Below the pieces are notes generated by a model. The model saw only the letters and a program-made list of their open reading frames with translations, made no database searches and was not told the DNA's origin. Positions 6,276-12,106 of a DNA stretch of 13,263 bases are shown here, in pieces (position 1 is the stretch's first letter; each line of letters opens with the position of its first letter). Source of the stretch: JBBQVO01 sp038211505 (lineage in GTDB: Bacteria; Chloroflexota; Dehalococcoidia; DSTF01; JACRBR01); the NCBI GenBank assembly GCA_038211505.1, contig JBBQVO010000090.1:1-13263 (forward strand), read 5' to 3'. A program made the translations under genes and the position numbers.

Positions 6276-6314
6276 CGCATAGCTCCGGCGCATAGCTCCG
6301 GCGCATAGCTCCGG
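6276..6314. repeat. Three exact 13-base tandem copies
   Basis: CGCATAGCTCCGG occurs three times end to end (6276-6288, 6289-6301, 6302-6314). The array begins 26 bases after the stop of the secreted-protein gene. Because 13 is not a multiple of three, it is unlikely to be coding. No dyad or T tract makes it a terminator; slippage expansion of an intergenic unit is the simplest reading. Confidence 0.9.
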
Positions 6315-6364
6315 CAGGCGAGAGCATTCTTGTCCGCCGCGCCGTGCTCGCGAATACTGGGTTG

Positions 6365-6835
6365 ATGGCTACTCGCTTCGTCGCAGTCCAACGCAATGCA
6401 CCTGCACCCGGTTCCGCGCCTGGCATCTTGCAAGGCTCGCTGCTCGGCGCGGCGCCCGCTGTGGCGGTGGCAGGCGGCATGGCGGCGCAGTGGTTGGACT
6501 TCCAGGCGCTGCGCATCCCGTTGCTGCTCTTCGTCGACTTCGGCGTGCTGGCGACGGCGTACACCCTCACGCGCGCCGCCAGCGACCGGCTCACGTTCGC
6601 GCTCGCTGTCCTCACCGGCGTGGCGACCTGGGGCGCCGTGCAGGTTGTTTACTCGATCATTCACGTGGCATCCGGCGAGCGCTTCCACGCCGATCGCTTC
6701 GGGCCACAACCGCTGCAGGCGATCTCGCTGATCGCGGCGCACGCCGTCTTCCTCGGCGCGCCCACCGGCATCGCCGCTGGCGCGATGCTGTTTGCGCGGC
6801 GGCGGTTCGGGCAGCGCTCGCGCGCCACACGCTGA
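6365..6835 (+). CDS. Unrecognised four-helix membrane protein
   Basis: A 156-residue hydrophobic protein I do not recognise. Four membrane helices are clear at about residues 22-43, 51-69, 77-99 and 120-143; a short basic tail (RRRFGQRSRATR) suggests a cytosolic C-terminus. The longest loop (about 100-119, HVASGERFHADRFGPQPLQ) lies between helices 3 and 4. Two His and several charged residues sit there, but no motif is known to me. The ATG at 6365 is chosen; a GTG at 6344 would add seven residues, and neither has a good Shine-Dalgarno site. The stop codon overlaps the next start (TGATG), so the two genes are translated together, and the partner is another four-helix protein of nearly the same size. 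A small two-component membrane complex is a reasonable guess, but the function is unknown. Confidence 0.8.
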   Translation: MATRFVAVQRNAPAPGSAPGILQGSLLGAAPAVAVAGGMAAQWLDFQALRIPLLLFVDFGVLATAYTLTRAASDRLTFALAVLTGVATWGAVQVVYSIIHVASGERFHADRFGPQPLQAISLIAAHAVFLGAPTGIAAGAMLFARRRFGQRSRATR

Positions 6836-7293
6836 TGGACTTCGACGACCGGCCGCAGTTGCCCCTCACCCAACGGCGGAAGGTGCTCAGCGGCATCGGC
6901 GCGGCGATGTGCGCGGCGCAACTCGTCGCGGCCGTCGTCGCGGCGCCGCTGCTCACCGGCGAGGACAATGCCCACGTATCGGCGCTTGCGGCGATCTGGG
7001 GGTTGTCGGCGATCTGGTCGGTCGTGGCGGTGCTGCTGATCGTCCGTCAGGCGGATCTGCCCGACGTGGCGACGGCGTCGTTTCTCGTCGTGATCTCATC
7101 GCATGCCGTGTTCGCGCTCGTCGCCGCGCTCGCCGCACGCGGTTCGGCGTCGGAAGTGAACATCGTCGATACGCTGTTCCTGGGTGTGACGGAGGGCGCA
7201 CTCGCCGCGCTCATCGTCTGGGCGATCGCGATGGCCATCGCCCGTATCCTGCACCTCCCGACGACGGCACATCTCTACGACTCCACGGAGTGA
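6835..7293 (+). CDS. Unrecognised four-helix membrane protein, coupled partner
   Basis: A 152-residue protein whose ATG (6835-6837) overlaps the preceding TGA by one base. After a polar start (MDFDDRPQLPLTQRR) come four helices at about 18-40, 50-70, 80-101 and 113-137, and a short polar tail (HLPTTAHLYDSTE). It resembles its upstream neighbour in length and helix count, though I see no clear residue-level similarity, so ancient duplication is only possible. There is no independent Shine-Dalgarno site, which fits translational coupling. The acidic residue E120 at the head of helix 4 and the His at 90 in helix 3 are the only conspicuous polar residues near the membrane. No family recognised. 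The gene ends facing the cyclase gene across a 203-base convergent gap. Confidence 0.8.
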   Translation: MDFDDRPQLPLTQRRKVLSGIGAAMCAAQLVAAVVAAPLLTGEDNAHVSALAAIWGLSAIWSVVAVLLIVRQADLPDVATASFLVVISSHAVFALVAALAARGSASEVNIVDTLFLGVTEGALAALIVWAIAMAIARILHLPTTAHLYDSTE

Positions 7294-7449
7294 TCCGCGC
7301 TGCCGCCTGTCGTGACTCATAGAGAAGCAGCGCGTTTGCGTTCACCTTCACGGTGTGCGGAACAGGGCCAAGCTCGACGGATGTAGGAGGCGATTCGCTT
7401 TCATCGGTGTCGACGAGCCGCGTCATCCACAGCCATGCCCGCCCGAAAT

Positions 7450-7475
7450 CTCTGTGCCCTCTGTGTTCTCTGTGG
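7450..7475. repeat. Solo arm of the CTCTGTGG repeat family
   Basis: The run CTCTGTGCCCTCTGTG followed by TTCTCTGTGG carries the same words as the right arm of the 4022-4336 element (CCCTCTGTG, CCTCTGTGG). No matching CCACAGAG arm is present within the surrounding convergent gap (7294-7496), so it is a half-site or a decayed copy. It lies 21 bases beyond the cyclase stop codon. The rest of the gap shows no gene I can support. Confidence 0.6.
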
Positions 7476-7496
7476 ACAACCCGGCGGATCCGCGAA

Positions 7497-8399
7497 TCAG
7501 AAGATCGCCAGCGGGTTGACGGGCGAGCCGGTGCCGCGGACGACGGGCAGCGGCGCGAGGGTCAGCATGAATTCGTAGCGTGCCTCCTCCGCGCAGGCTT
7601 CAGCGAGCGGCTGCAACAGCGCGTTGTCGACGAGCGCGACGCCGTACGCGAAGATGGCGGCGTGCATCGTCCACGAGACGCCGTAGTCGTGCGGCGCGGC
7701 GTCCATCAAATCCCACGCCAGCGCGGCGACGTCGTGATCGCGGATGAACGGCAGGCAGGATGCGTGCAGGCCGGGGCTCGGCGGCCGGTAGCTGCTCCAG
7801 TTAGGGTTCGCCGCCTGCCACGATTCGCGGCCGCTGTAGACGACGAGCGCATCGCCGGCTCCGACGGTGACGCCCTGCGACTTCGCGATCGCTTCGAGCT
7901 CCCAGCCGTGCACCGGCGTCTCGATCGTCACATGTGGCGTGCCACGGAAGCGCGGCACATCAAGCAGGACGCCACGCGTCGTGATACCGTCGCGCCAGTG
8001 TTCGATGCCGCCGAAGGCCGCGCCCTGGCTCGTCACCTCGACCTTCGGATCGCGGCCGTTCCACATGCCCGCTTCGTCCCAGACGTGGCAGAGCGCATCA
8101 ATGTGCGTCGTCACGTAACCGTGGTAGGCGATGCCGATGTGATCGACGACGCCGACATCGCCCACGCGCAGCCAGTGCGTCGCCGGCGCCGGATTGTTGC
8201 GGCCCGGCGTCGTCGGAATGTCGCGGCTCAGCGAGACAGAGCGCCCGCTCTTGACGAGCGACGCGGCCTGCACGCGCTTCTCCGGCGTGATCAGATTGAT
8301 GGCGCCGCGCTGATCGTCGGCGCCCCAGCGGCCCCAGTTGTTGCGCTCGCGCAGGTACGAGAGCACGTCGTCGCGCGTGGGGATCTGTTCGTCGCTCAT
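7497..8399 (-). CDS. Cyclase family protein (kynurenine formamidase-like hydrolase)
   Basis: A 300-residue member of the cyclase/kynurenine formamidase family (PF04199-type), metal-dependent hydrolases or cyclases. The metal motif is present as H93-G-Y-V-T-T-H99-I-D101-A-L-C-H105, the family HxGTHxDxxxH pattern with the usual Gly before Thr replaced. A second conserved region, GDALVVYSGRESW (182-194), precedes the long loop PSPGLHASCLPFIRDHDVA (207-225), where H212 and the D/H pair fit the family. The N-terminal WGADDQRGAINLITPE (25-40) is typical of the long bacterial subgroup that NCBI simply names cyclase family protein. A strong AAGGAG lies 7 bases before the ATG at 8399, which decides the start over an upstream in-frame ATG at 8480. 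The substrate is not known; it could open or close a lactone or amide in a catabolic path. It diverges from the RidA-family gene over 127 bases. Confidence 0.93.
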   Translation of the reverse strand: MSDEQIPTRDDVLSYLRERNNWGRWGADDQRGAINLITPEKRVQAASLVKSGRSVSLSRDIPTTPGRNNPAPATHWLRVGDVGVVDHIGIAYHGYVTTHIDALCHVWDEAGMWNGRDPKVEVTSQGAAFGGIEHWRDGITTRGVLLDVPRFRGTPHVTIETPVHGWELEAIAKSQGVTVGAGDALVVYSGRESWQAANPNWSSYRPPSPGLHASCLPFIRDHDVAALAWDLMDAAPHDYGVSWTMHAAIFAYGVALVDNALLQPLAEACAEEARYEFMLTLAPLPVVRGTGSPVNPLAIF

Positions 8400-8526
8400 G
8401 GGGACGCTCCTTAGTTGGTAGTTTGTGGGAGTTCGTCGTCTTCCGTCACAGATTGTGGTGGCGCGCCGGCGCTGACGCAACGGCGGCGAGATCTACGACG
8501 CAGCGTCGAGAAATGAGGAGTGAGGC
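8400..8526. promoter_or_regulatory. Divergent intergenic region between cyclase and RidA-family genes
   Basis: The 127 bases must hold both promoters, since the two genes point away from each other. Both Shine-Dalgarno sites are visible (AAGGAG for the cyclase; GAGGAG at 8515-8520 for the RidA gene). A weak plus-strand candidate is CTGACG at 8472-8477 with TACGAC 16 bases later; neither hexamer is close to consensus. A short dyad, CGACGC-AG-CGTCG, follows it. Promoter placement is tentative. Confidence 0.35.
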
Positions 8527-8991
8527 ATGGCGGAGTTCGACAAGCGGCTGACGGAGTTGGGCATCGTGCTGCCGGAGGTGACGAAGCCGAGGTGGGCGTA
8601 CTCGGCGTCGGTGCGCAGCGGCAATCTGCTGTTCGTTTCGGGGCAGGGTGGCATCGTCGACGGCCAGATTCTGCATCCGGGCAAGCTCGGCCGCGACCTG
8701 ACGGTCGAGCAGGGGATGGAGGCAGCGCGCCAGTGCGCGATCTCGGCGCTGGCGATCGTCCGTCACTCGCTGGGCACGCTCGATGCGGTGGCGCGCGTCG
8801 TCAAGCTGACGGTGTTCGTCGCGTCAGCCGAAGGCTTCGGGCAGCAGCCGGACGTGGCGAACGGCGCATCGAATCTTCTGCGCGACATCTTCGGCGAAGA
8901 GCTCGGCCTCGGCGCGCGCTCCGCCGTCGGCGTCGCCGAACTGCCGATGAACCTCAGCGTCGAGGTGGAGTTTATTCTTGAAGTGCGGTGA
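8527..8991 (+). CDS. RidA family (YjgF/YER057c/UK114) protein, long Atu1372-like subgroup
   Basis: A 154-residue RidA-fold protein. The N-terminal extension MAEFDKRLTELGIVLPE with the strand SGNLLFVSGQGG (31-42), the helix VEQGMEAARQCAISALA (60-76), the strand VVKLTVFVASAEGF (91-104) and the end GARSAVGVAELPMN (129-142) match the longer subgroup typified by Atu1372. R131 corresponds to the Arg105 that in E. coli RidA holds the substrate carboxylate, and E148 lines up with the catalytic-site Glu120, so enamine/imine deaminase chemistry is possible; many members of this subgroup are uncharacterised. It would form trimers with active sites between subunits. GAGGAG lies 6 bases before the ATG. 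Its divergent partner is the cyclase, and such pairs with hydrolases are often seen in catabolic clusters, so a role in an amide-compound pathway is a reasonable inference. Confidence 0.94.
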   Translation: MAEFDKRLTELGIVLPEVTKPRWAYSASVRSGNLLFVSGQGGIVDGQILHPGKLGRDLTVEQGMEAARQCAISALAIVRHSLGTLDAVARVVKLTVFVASAEGFGQQPDVANGASNLLRDIFGEELGLGARSAVGVAELPMNLSVEVEFILEVR

Positions 8992-9007
8992 CAAACCGGG
9001 GAACGGA

Positions 9008-9159
9008 GGAACCACAGATTTCACAGATGGGGTCGAGAGAGTTCAAGGAGCGGTCGCAACGTGCGAGGGCACGATCGCGCGCGTCGAATCCTGTGACGAC
9101 GAAGCTGGTGCACCGGGTAACCCAACCCAATCTGTGAGATCTGTGGAATCTGTGGTTCC
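9008..9159. repeat. Inverted repeat of the CCACAGATTTCACAGAT type
   Basis: GGAACCACAGATTTCACAGA (9008-9027, plus T) and its reverse complement at 9139-9159 match at 20 of 21 positions, with 110 bases between. The right arm has an additional partial unit (AATCTGTGAGATCTGTGG from 9130). The layout (two arms of tandem CACAGAT/CACAGAG words facing each other) copies that of the 4022-4336 and 9716-9874 elements although the words differ. It lies between the stop codons of two convergent genes, so it may double as a bidirectional terminator or be an inserted repeat. Confidence 0.75.
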
Positions 9160-9180
9160 CCTCGTGGCAGACGGTGAGAG

Positions 9181-9621
9181 CTACTCGGTGCCGGCGTCTT
9201 GCTGGCGGATGGACCAGAAGTCGTCGTGAGCGTAGAGATCGCCGACGTGATCCCATACTTCGACGAACTGGCCTTCGCGGATCGTCACGCGCAGCATGAG
9301 CATGACGTCGAGGCGTTTGCCGTTGCGCTCGGCCGTGTCGTTCGTGATCAGCACGCCGCCGCGATCGTCGCCGATGATCTCGCGCGCGTTGACGTGCAGC
9401 GTGCCGTTCGTCATCTCCATCATCCGCCCGAAGAGGGCGAGCACGGTATCGCGGCCTTTGTGATCGCCAGCGATCACGCTGCGGCCCGGGATGTGCCAGA
9501 TCAGCTCCGGCGAGAACGCCGCCGTCAGCGTCGCCATATCGCCCGCCGCGAACGCATCGACCGCGCGGCGCATGATCGTGACGTTCGCCTTCGCCACGTC
9601 ATTCGCAGTGTCAGTAGTCAT
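9181..9621 (-). CDS. SnoaL-like / NTF2-fold protein
   Basis: A 146-residue single-domain protein with the cone-shaped NTF2/SnoaL fold. The recognisable order is VDAFAAGDMATLTAAFSPEL (21-40), IWHIPGRSVIAGDHKGRD (41-58), a helix LALFGRMMEMTNGT, then strands with ITNDTAERNGKRLD (92-105), MLMLRVTIREGQFVEVWDH (107-125) and the end DLYAHDDFW. The WH-x-PG and EVWDH signatures are typical of the ketosteroid isomerase-like nuclear transport factor 2 family protein class. Members can be isomerases, hydrolases or mere binders, so no reaction is assigned. GGAGG lies four bases before the ATG at 9621. It shares a strand with the patatin gene, 251 bases upstream on the minus strand, with a repeat element between them, so an operon is doubtful. 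Confidence 0.9.
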   Translation of the reverse strand: MTTDTANDVAKANVTIMRRAVDAFAAGDMATLTAAFSPELIWHIPGRSVIAGDHKGRDTVLALFGRMMEMTNGTLHVNAREIIGDDRGGVLITNDTAERNGKRLDVMLMLRVTIREGQFVEVWDHVGDLYAHDDFWSIRQQDAGTE

Positions 9622-9715
9622 GGAACCTCCATCAGGAACGTCTCCCGCGCGTCAATGCGCGGCGATATGCACATCGTAGATCAGGCGCGGACTATCCACA
9701 CCGACGGGCAGAAGG

Positions 9716-9874
9716 AACGGCTTAACCACAGAGGGCGCGAAGGGAGCGGGGAGGAGGGAGGAGGGAGCGAACGCGGTGGTCGGTGACCCTCAGCAATCGG
9801 TGAGTGCGAGCCCCACCCGTGGCGCACTCCCCCCACCGATCGTCATGTTCGTGTCTCTTCGTGGTTAAGCCGTT
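9716..9874. repeat. Inverted-repeat element overlapping the patatin stop codon
   Basis: AACGGCTTAACCAC (9716-9729) and GTGGTTAAGCCGTT (9861-9874) are perfect reverse complements and bound a 159-base unit. The left arm continues as CCACAGAGGGC (9726-9736), identical to 4053-4063; the right arm holds TTCGTGTCTCTTCGTG (9848-9863), identical to 4305-4320. Inside lies a nested hairpin, ATCGGTG-AGTGCG (9796-9808) with CGCACT and CACCGAT (9823-9840). The right end overlaps two bases of the patatin stop codon (TAA, 9873-9875). It may be a mobile repeat that inserted at the gene end and now serves as its terminator region. Confidence 0.75.
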
Positions 9875-10757
9875 AGGCGAGGCGGGGATCCGTCGTCAGA
9901 AGCGGCGCCGGCATCAGATCTTCGACGACGGACGCGGGCGATTCGCCGGCGAGCAGCGCCTGGATCGCCGGCAGCGCCTCTTGCGCCGCGGCGATGCCTG
10001 CCTCAAGGCAGTGCGTCATGTGGAACGGAGAGTTGCCGCTGAGCCGTGCGACGGGCGGCCGCAGGACGACGTCGGCCGTTCGGCCGTGTTTCAGTTCGTT
10101 GGCGGCGGCGTGGATCGAGAAGGGCACGCCGGCGAACGTGCGCTTCAGCGGCACGCCGTCGAGACGCGATGCGATCCAGTTAGCGCGCGCATGCAAGTTC
10201 GCCGGCAGCGTGAACGGATGGCCGAGTTCGACGGCGACGATGATGTCGGCGCCGAGTTCGTGCGCCGCATCGACGGGGGCGGCGTCCCAGAAGCCACCAT
10301 CGAGCAGGTAGCGCCCCTGGTGCGCGACCGGGCGCGCGATCAGTGGAATGGCGATGCTGGCTTCGATGGCGTCGATGATCGGGCCGGAGGTGATGTGCAC
10401 GGGACCGCGGGCGATCATGTCCGACGCGACGGCGGCATACGGCACATCGAGATCCTCGATGCGGAAGCCGGCGAGCGCTTCATAGAAGCGGCGGGCGAGG
10501 CGATTCTTATCGCGGATCTTTAGGCGGTGGCGGAAGAAGCTGATCACCTCGCGATGCGGGCAGTCGCGGATGCCCGCCTCCATCTCGTGAGGCGATCGTC
10601 CGACGGCGAGGCATCCGCCGTAGAGCGAGCCAATGCTCGTGCCGGCGATCGCGTTGATCTCGATGCCGGCATCGACGAGCACGCGCATGACGCCGACGTG
10701 CGCAGCGCCCTTTGTGCCACCGGCGCCGAGCGCTATCCCGAGCTTGAGTCTCCTCAT
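9873..10757 (-). CDS. Patatin-like phospholipase family protein (RssA-like)
   Basis: A 294-residue Ser-Asp dyad acyl hydrolase. The oxyanion-hole loop GAGGTKG (11-17) follows the first strand, the nucleophile elbow is G39-T-S41-I-G43, and the catalytic Asp is in D153-G-G. These are the three defining patatin motifs in the right order and spacing, and the length suits the short bacterial type close to E. coli RssA and YjjU. It would cleave acyl chains from phospholipids or other esters in the cytosol or at the inner membrane; no signal peptide or membrane helix is seen. AGGGAG lies 8 bases before the ATG at 10757. The stop codon overlaps an inverted repeat. The FakB-FakA pair 500 bases upstream uses free fatty acids, so lipid turnover is a possible shared theme, but the gap is too long to call an operon. 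Confidence 0.93.
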   Translation of the reverse strand: MRRLKLGIALGAGGTKGAAHVGVMRVLVDAGIEINAIAGTSIGSLYGGCLAVGRSPHEMEAGIRDCPHREVISFFRHRLKIRDKNRLARRFYEALAGFRIEDLDVPYAAVASDMIARGPVHITSGPIIDAIEASIAIPLIARPVAHQGRYLLDGGFWDAAPVDAAHELGADIIVAVELGHPFTLPANLHARANWIASRLDGVPLKRTFAGVPFSIHAAANELKHGRTADVVLRPPVARLSGNSPFHMTHCLEAGIAAAQEALPAIQALLAGESPASVVEDLMPAPLLTTDPRLA

Positions 10758-10807
10758 CAGCCTTGCTCCCTCGCGAGGTTCGTATTAACCATAACGGCCG
10801 TGCGCGG

Positions 10808-10837
10808 ATTGTCTGACATCCGTACCCGGCCCGTCAA
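10808..10837 (-). promoter_or_regulatory. Candidate promoter of the patatin gene
   Basis: On the minus strand TTGACG (10837-10832) and GACAAT (10813-10808) are separated by 18 bases, giving a start near 10801 and a leader of about 45 bases to the patatin ATG. Two further TTGACA words lie upstream (10862-10857 and 10873-10868), so three similarly oriented TTGAC motifs stand in a row. The -10 matches the consensus at four of six positions. Confidence 0.35.
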
Positions 10838-11078
10838 CCCGTTGCAGACGCTCCGATGTCAACATCCTGTCAAATTCACAATTTGCACCCGATCCAGCGT
10901 GGCACGTTCCGACGCACGATCACAAACGTACGCGGGCTGAAAGGTTCGACGACGGCCGGCACGGGTGCATTGAACGGGTCGGTTTCGAAGCCACCCCCCG
11001 CGGGCCGAAACGCCCACGCTACGGTACGCGATGTTCGAAATCGTCAAGCGCCGAGAAGCGGCGATGATCGTCGGCCGG

Positions 11079-11107
11079 CGAGGGCGCAGCGAGCGGCGCC
11101 CCTACGG
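11079..11107. repeat. 29-base dispersed hairpin repeat, copy 2
   Basis: Identical over 29 bases to 4183-4211, and in the same orientation. It stands in an intergenic gap without the large inverted repeat that surrounds copy 1. The stem is GGGCGC/GCGCCC. The surrounding bases differ (GGCCGG before, GGGTTTGG after, against CGACGA and ATGTTG), so the exact match really ends near these borders. Confidence 0.85.
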
Positions 11108-11129
11108 GGTTTGGTTCCCGTCCGTCCGC

Positions 11130-11148
11130 AACAGCCGGGACGGCTGTT
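11130..11148. terminator. Seven-pair hairpin in the gap, possible terminator
   Basis: AACAGCC-GGGAC-GGCTGTT is a perfect stem with a five-base loop. It lies about 110 bases beyond the stop of the DegV-family gene on the minus strand. Neither strand has a run of T after it, so intrinsic termination would be weak. It may instead belong to the repeat just next to it. Confidence 0.3.
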
Positions 11149-11258
11149 CTACATCGCCTCATCTCCCGGCACGCATCATCACACGCGGTCGAATTTCGTA
11201 GACAGGCTCTGAAACGCCGCGCTACAGAAGCATGAGTTTTCCAGCACCCGGTCGAGAT

Positions 11259-12104
11259 TCAATTTGGGGCTTGCTCCGCATCGACGACGGCTACGCCGAG
11301 CATGCCGGGACCGCCGTGGACGCCGAGCGCGGGGCCGAAGCGGCCGCTGATCAGCGGCACGCCGGGGCGCGCGACCGAGACGCGCGCAGCAAGATCTCGC
11401 AGATCATCCGGCGTCGTTGTGTGGAGGACAGCGATCTCGTCGATAACGCCGTCGCCGGTGCACAGAGCGAGCAGCTCGTCGACGGCCTTCGCCCGCGAGC
11501 GGACGCGCGTCACCGGGAACGCCTCGCCGTCTTTCACGGTCAGGATCGGCTTCAGCCGCAGCAGTCCGCCGAGAAACGCGGTAGCGCGGCCGATGCGGCC
11601 GCCGCGTCGCAGATACTCCAGCGTCTCGAAGGCGACGGCGATGCGCAGACGTCCCGCCACCGACTCCGCTGCCGCCGCGCATGCCCCGCGCGACGCGCCG
11701 CTCTTCGCCGCGCGCGCCGCCGCCAGCACGCACAGCCCGAGTCCCATCGACGCCGATCCCGAATCGACGACGGTGATCTTGTCCGGCGCGACATCGCGTG
11801 CCGCCGCGCGCGCCGCCTCGACCGTACCGCTGAACTTATGCGAGAGATGCACCGAGACGACTTCGCCGCGCGACACGAGATGTTCGTACGCGTGCTGGAA
11901 TAGCGCCGGCGGCGGCTGCGACGTCACCGGCAACTGCTTCGTGCTTTGCAGCCGCGCGTAGAACTCGTCGGCGCTGAGATCGACGCCGTCGCGAAACGAC
12001 TCGCTGCCGAAGGCGATCGTCAGCGGCACGACGGTGATGCCCAACTCGTCGATGAGTTCGCGCGGGATGTCGCAGGTGCTGTCGGTGACGACGTAGACAC
12101 TCAT
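11259..12104 (-). CDS. fakB: DegV family fatty acid-binding protein (FakB-like)
   Basis: A 281-residue cytosolic protein that binds one fatty acid and presents it to the FakA kinase, giving acyl-phosphate for phospholipid synthesis (established for Staphylococcus FakB). All DegV landmarks are here: VTDSTCDIP (6-14), LPVTSQPPP (58-66), the HKFSGT loop (89-94) that holds the fatty-acid carboxylate in FakB, VVDSGSASMGLG (112-123), ETLEYLRRGGRIG (160-172), LKPILTVKDG (184-193) and GPALGVHGGPG (257-267). Length fits the family. Its ATG is two bases after the stop of the kinase gene, so it is translationally coupled to it, the arrangement expected for partners. Chain preference cannot be read. The upstream kinase gene starts outside the window, so the operon promoter is not visible. 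Confidence 0.94.
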   Translation of the reverse strand: MSVYVVTDSTCDIPRELIDELGITVVPLTIAFGSESFRDGVDLSADEFYARLQSTKQLPVTSQPPPALFQHAYEHLVSRGEVVSVHLSHKFSGTVEAARAAARDVAPDKITVVDSGSASMGLGLCVLAAARAAKSGASRGACAAAAESVAGRLRIAVAFETLEYLRRGGRIGRATAFLGGLLRLKPILTVKDGEAFPVTRVRSRAKAVDELLALCTGDGVIDEIAVLHTTTPDDLRDLAARVSVARPGVPLISGRFGPALGVHGGPGMLGVAVVDAEQAPN

Positions 12105-12106
12105 CG

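Larger units (their letters stand above)
10758..11258. other. 501-base intergenic gap with repeats but no firm gene
   Basis: The gap lies between two minus-strand genes. It holds the probable patatin promoter, a perfect dyad CAAATT-CAC-AATTTG (10871-10885), the second copy of the 29-base repeat (11079-11107) and a 7 bp hairpin AACAGCC-GGGAC-GGCTGTT (11130-11148). A 56-codon plus-strand frame from 11031 (MFEIVKRREAAMIVG) begins like an enzyme of the ferredoxin-NADP reductase alpha type and has TACGGT placed as a leaderless -10 (11020-11025), but the likeness ends after about 12 residues and the 29-base repeat runs through it. I read it as a possible gene remnant, not a gene. Confidence 0.5.

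Noticed and set aside
5753..6742. Long minus-strand frame opposite the secreted protein and the next gene
   Set aside because: Crosses two genes and a tandem repeat, with no recognisable fold; the plus-strand protein has a signal peptide and clear repeats.
7211..7426. Minus-strand frame beginning MTRLVDTDESESPP
   Set aside because: Its start reads plausibly, but the second half is antisense to the four-helix protein gene, it has no Shine-Dalgarno site, and no family is recognised.
7353..8414. 353-codon plus-strand frame opposite the cyclase
   Set aside because: No domain, Arg/Asp/Ala/Val-rich mirror of the cyclase gene.
10758..11258. tRNA or other structured RNA gene in the long gap
   Set aside because: A GGTTCGA word at 10942-10948 recalls a T-loop, but no acceptor or anticodon stem can be paired around it.
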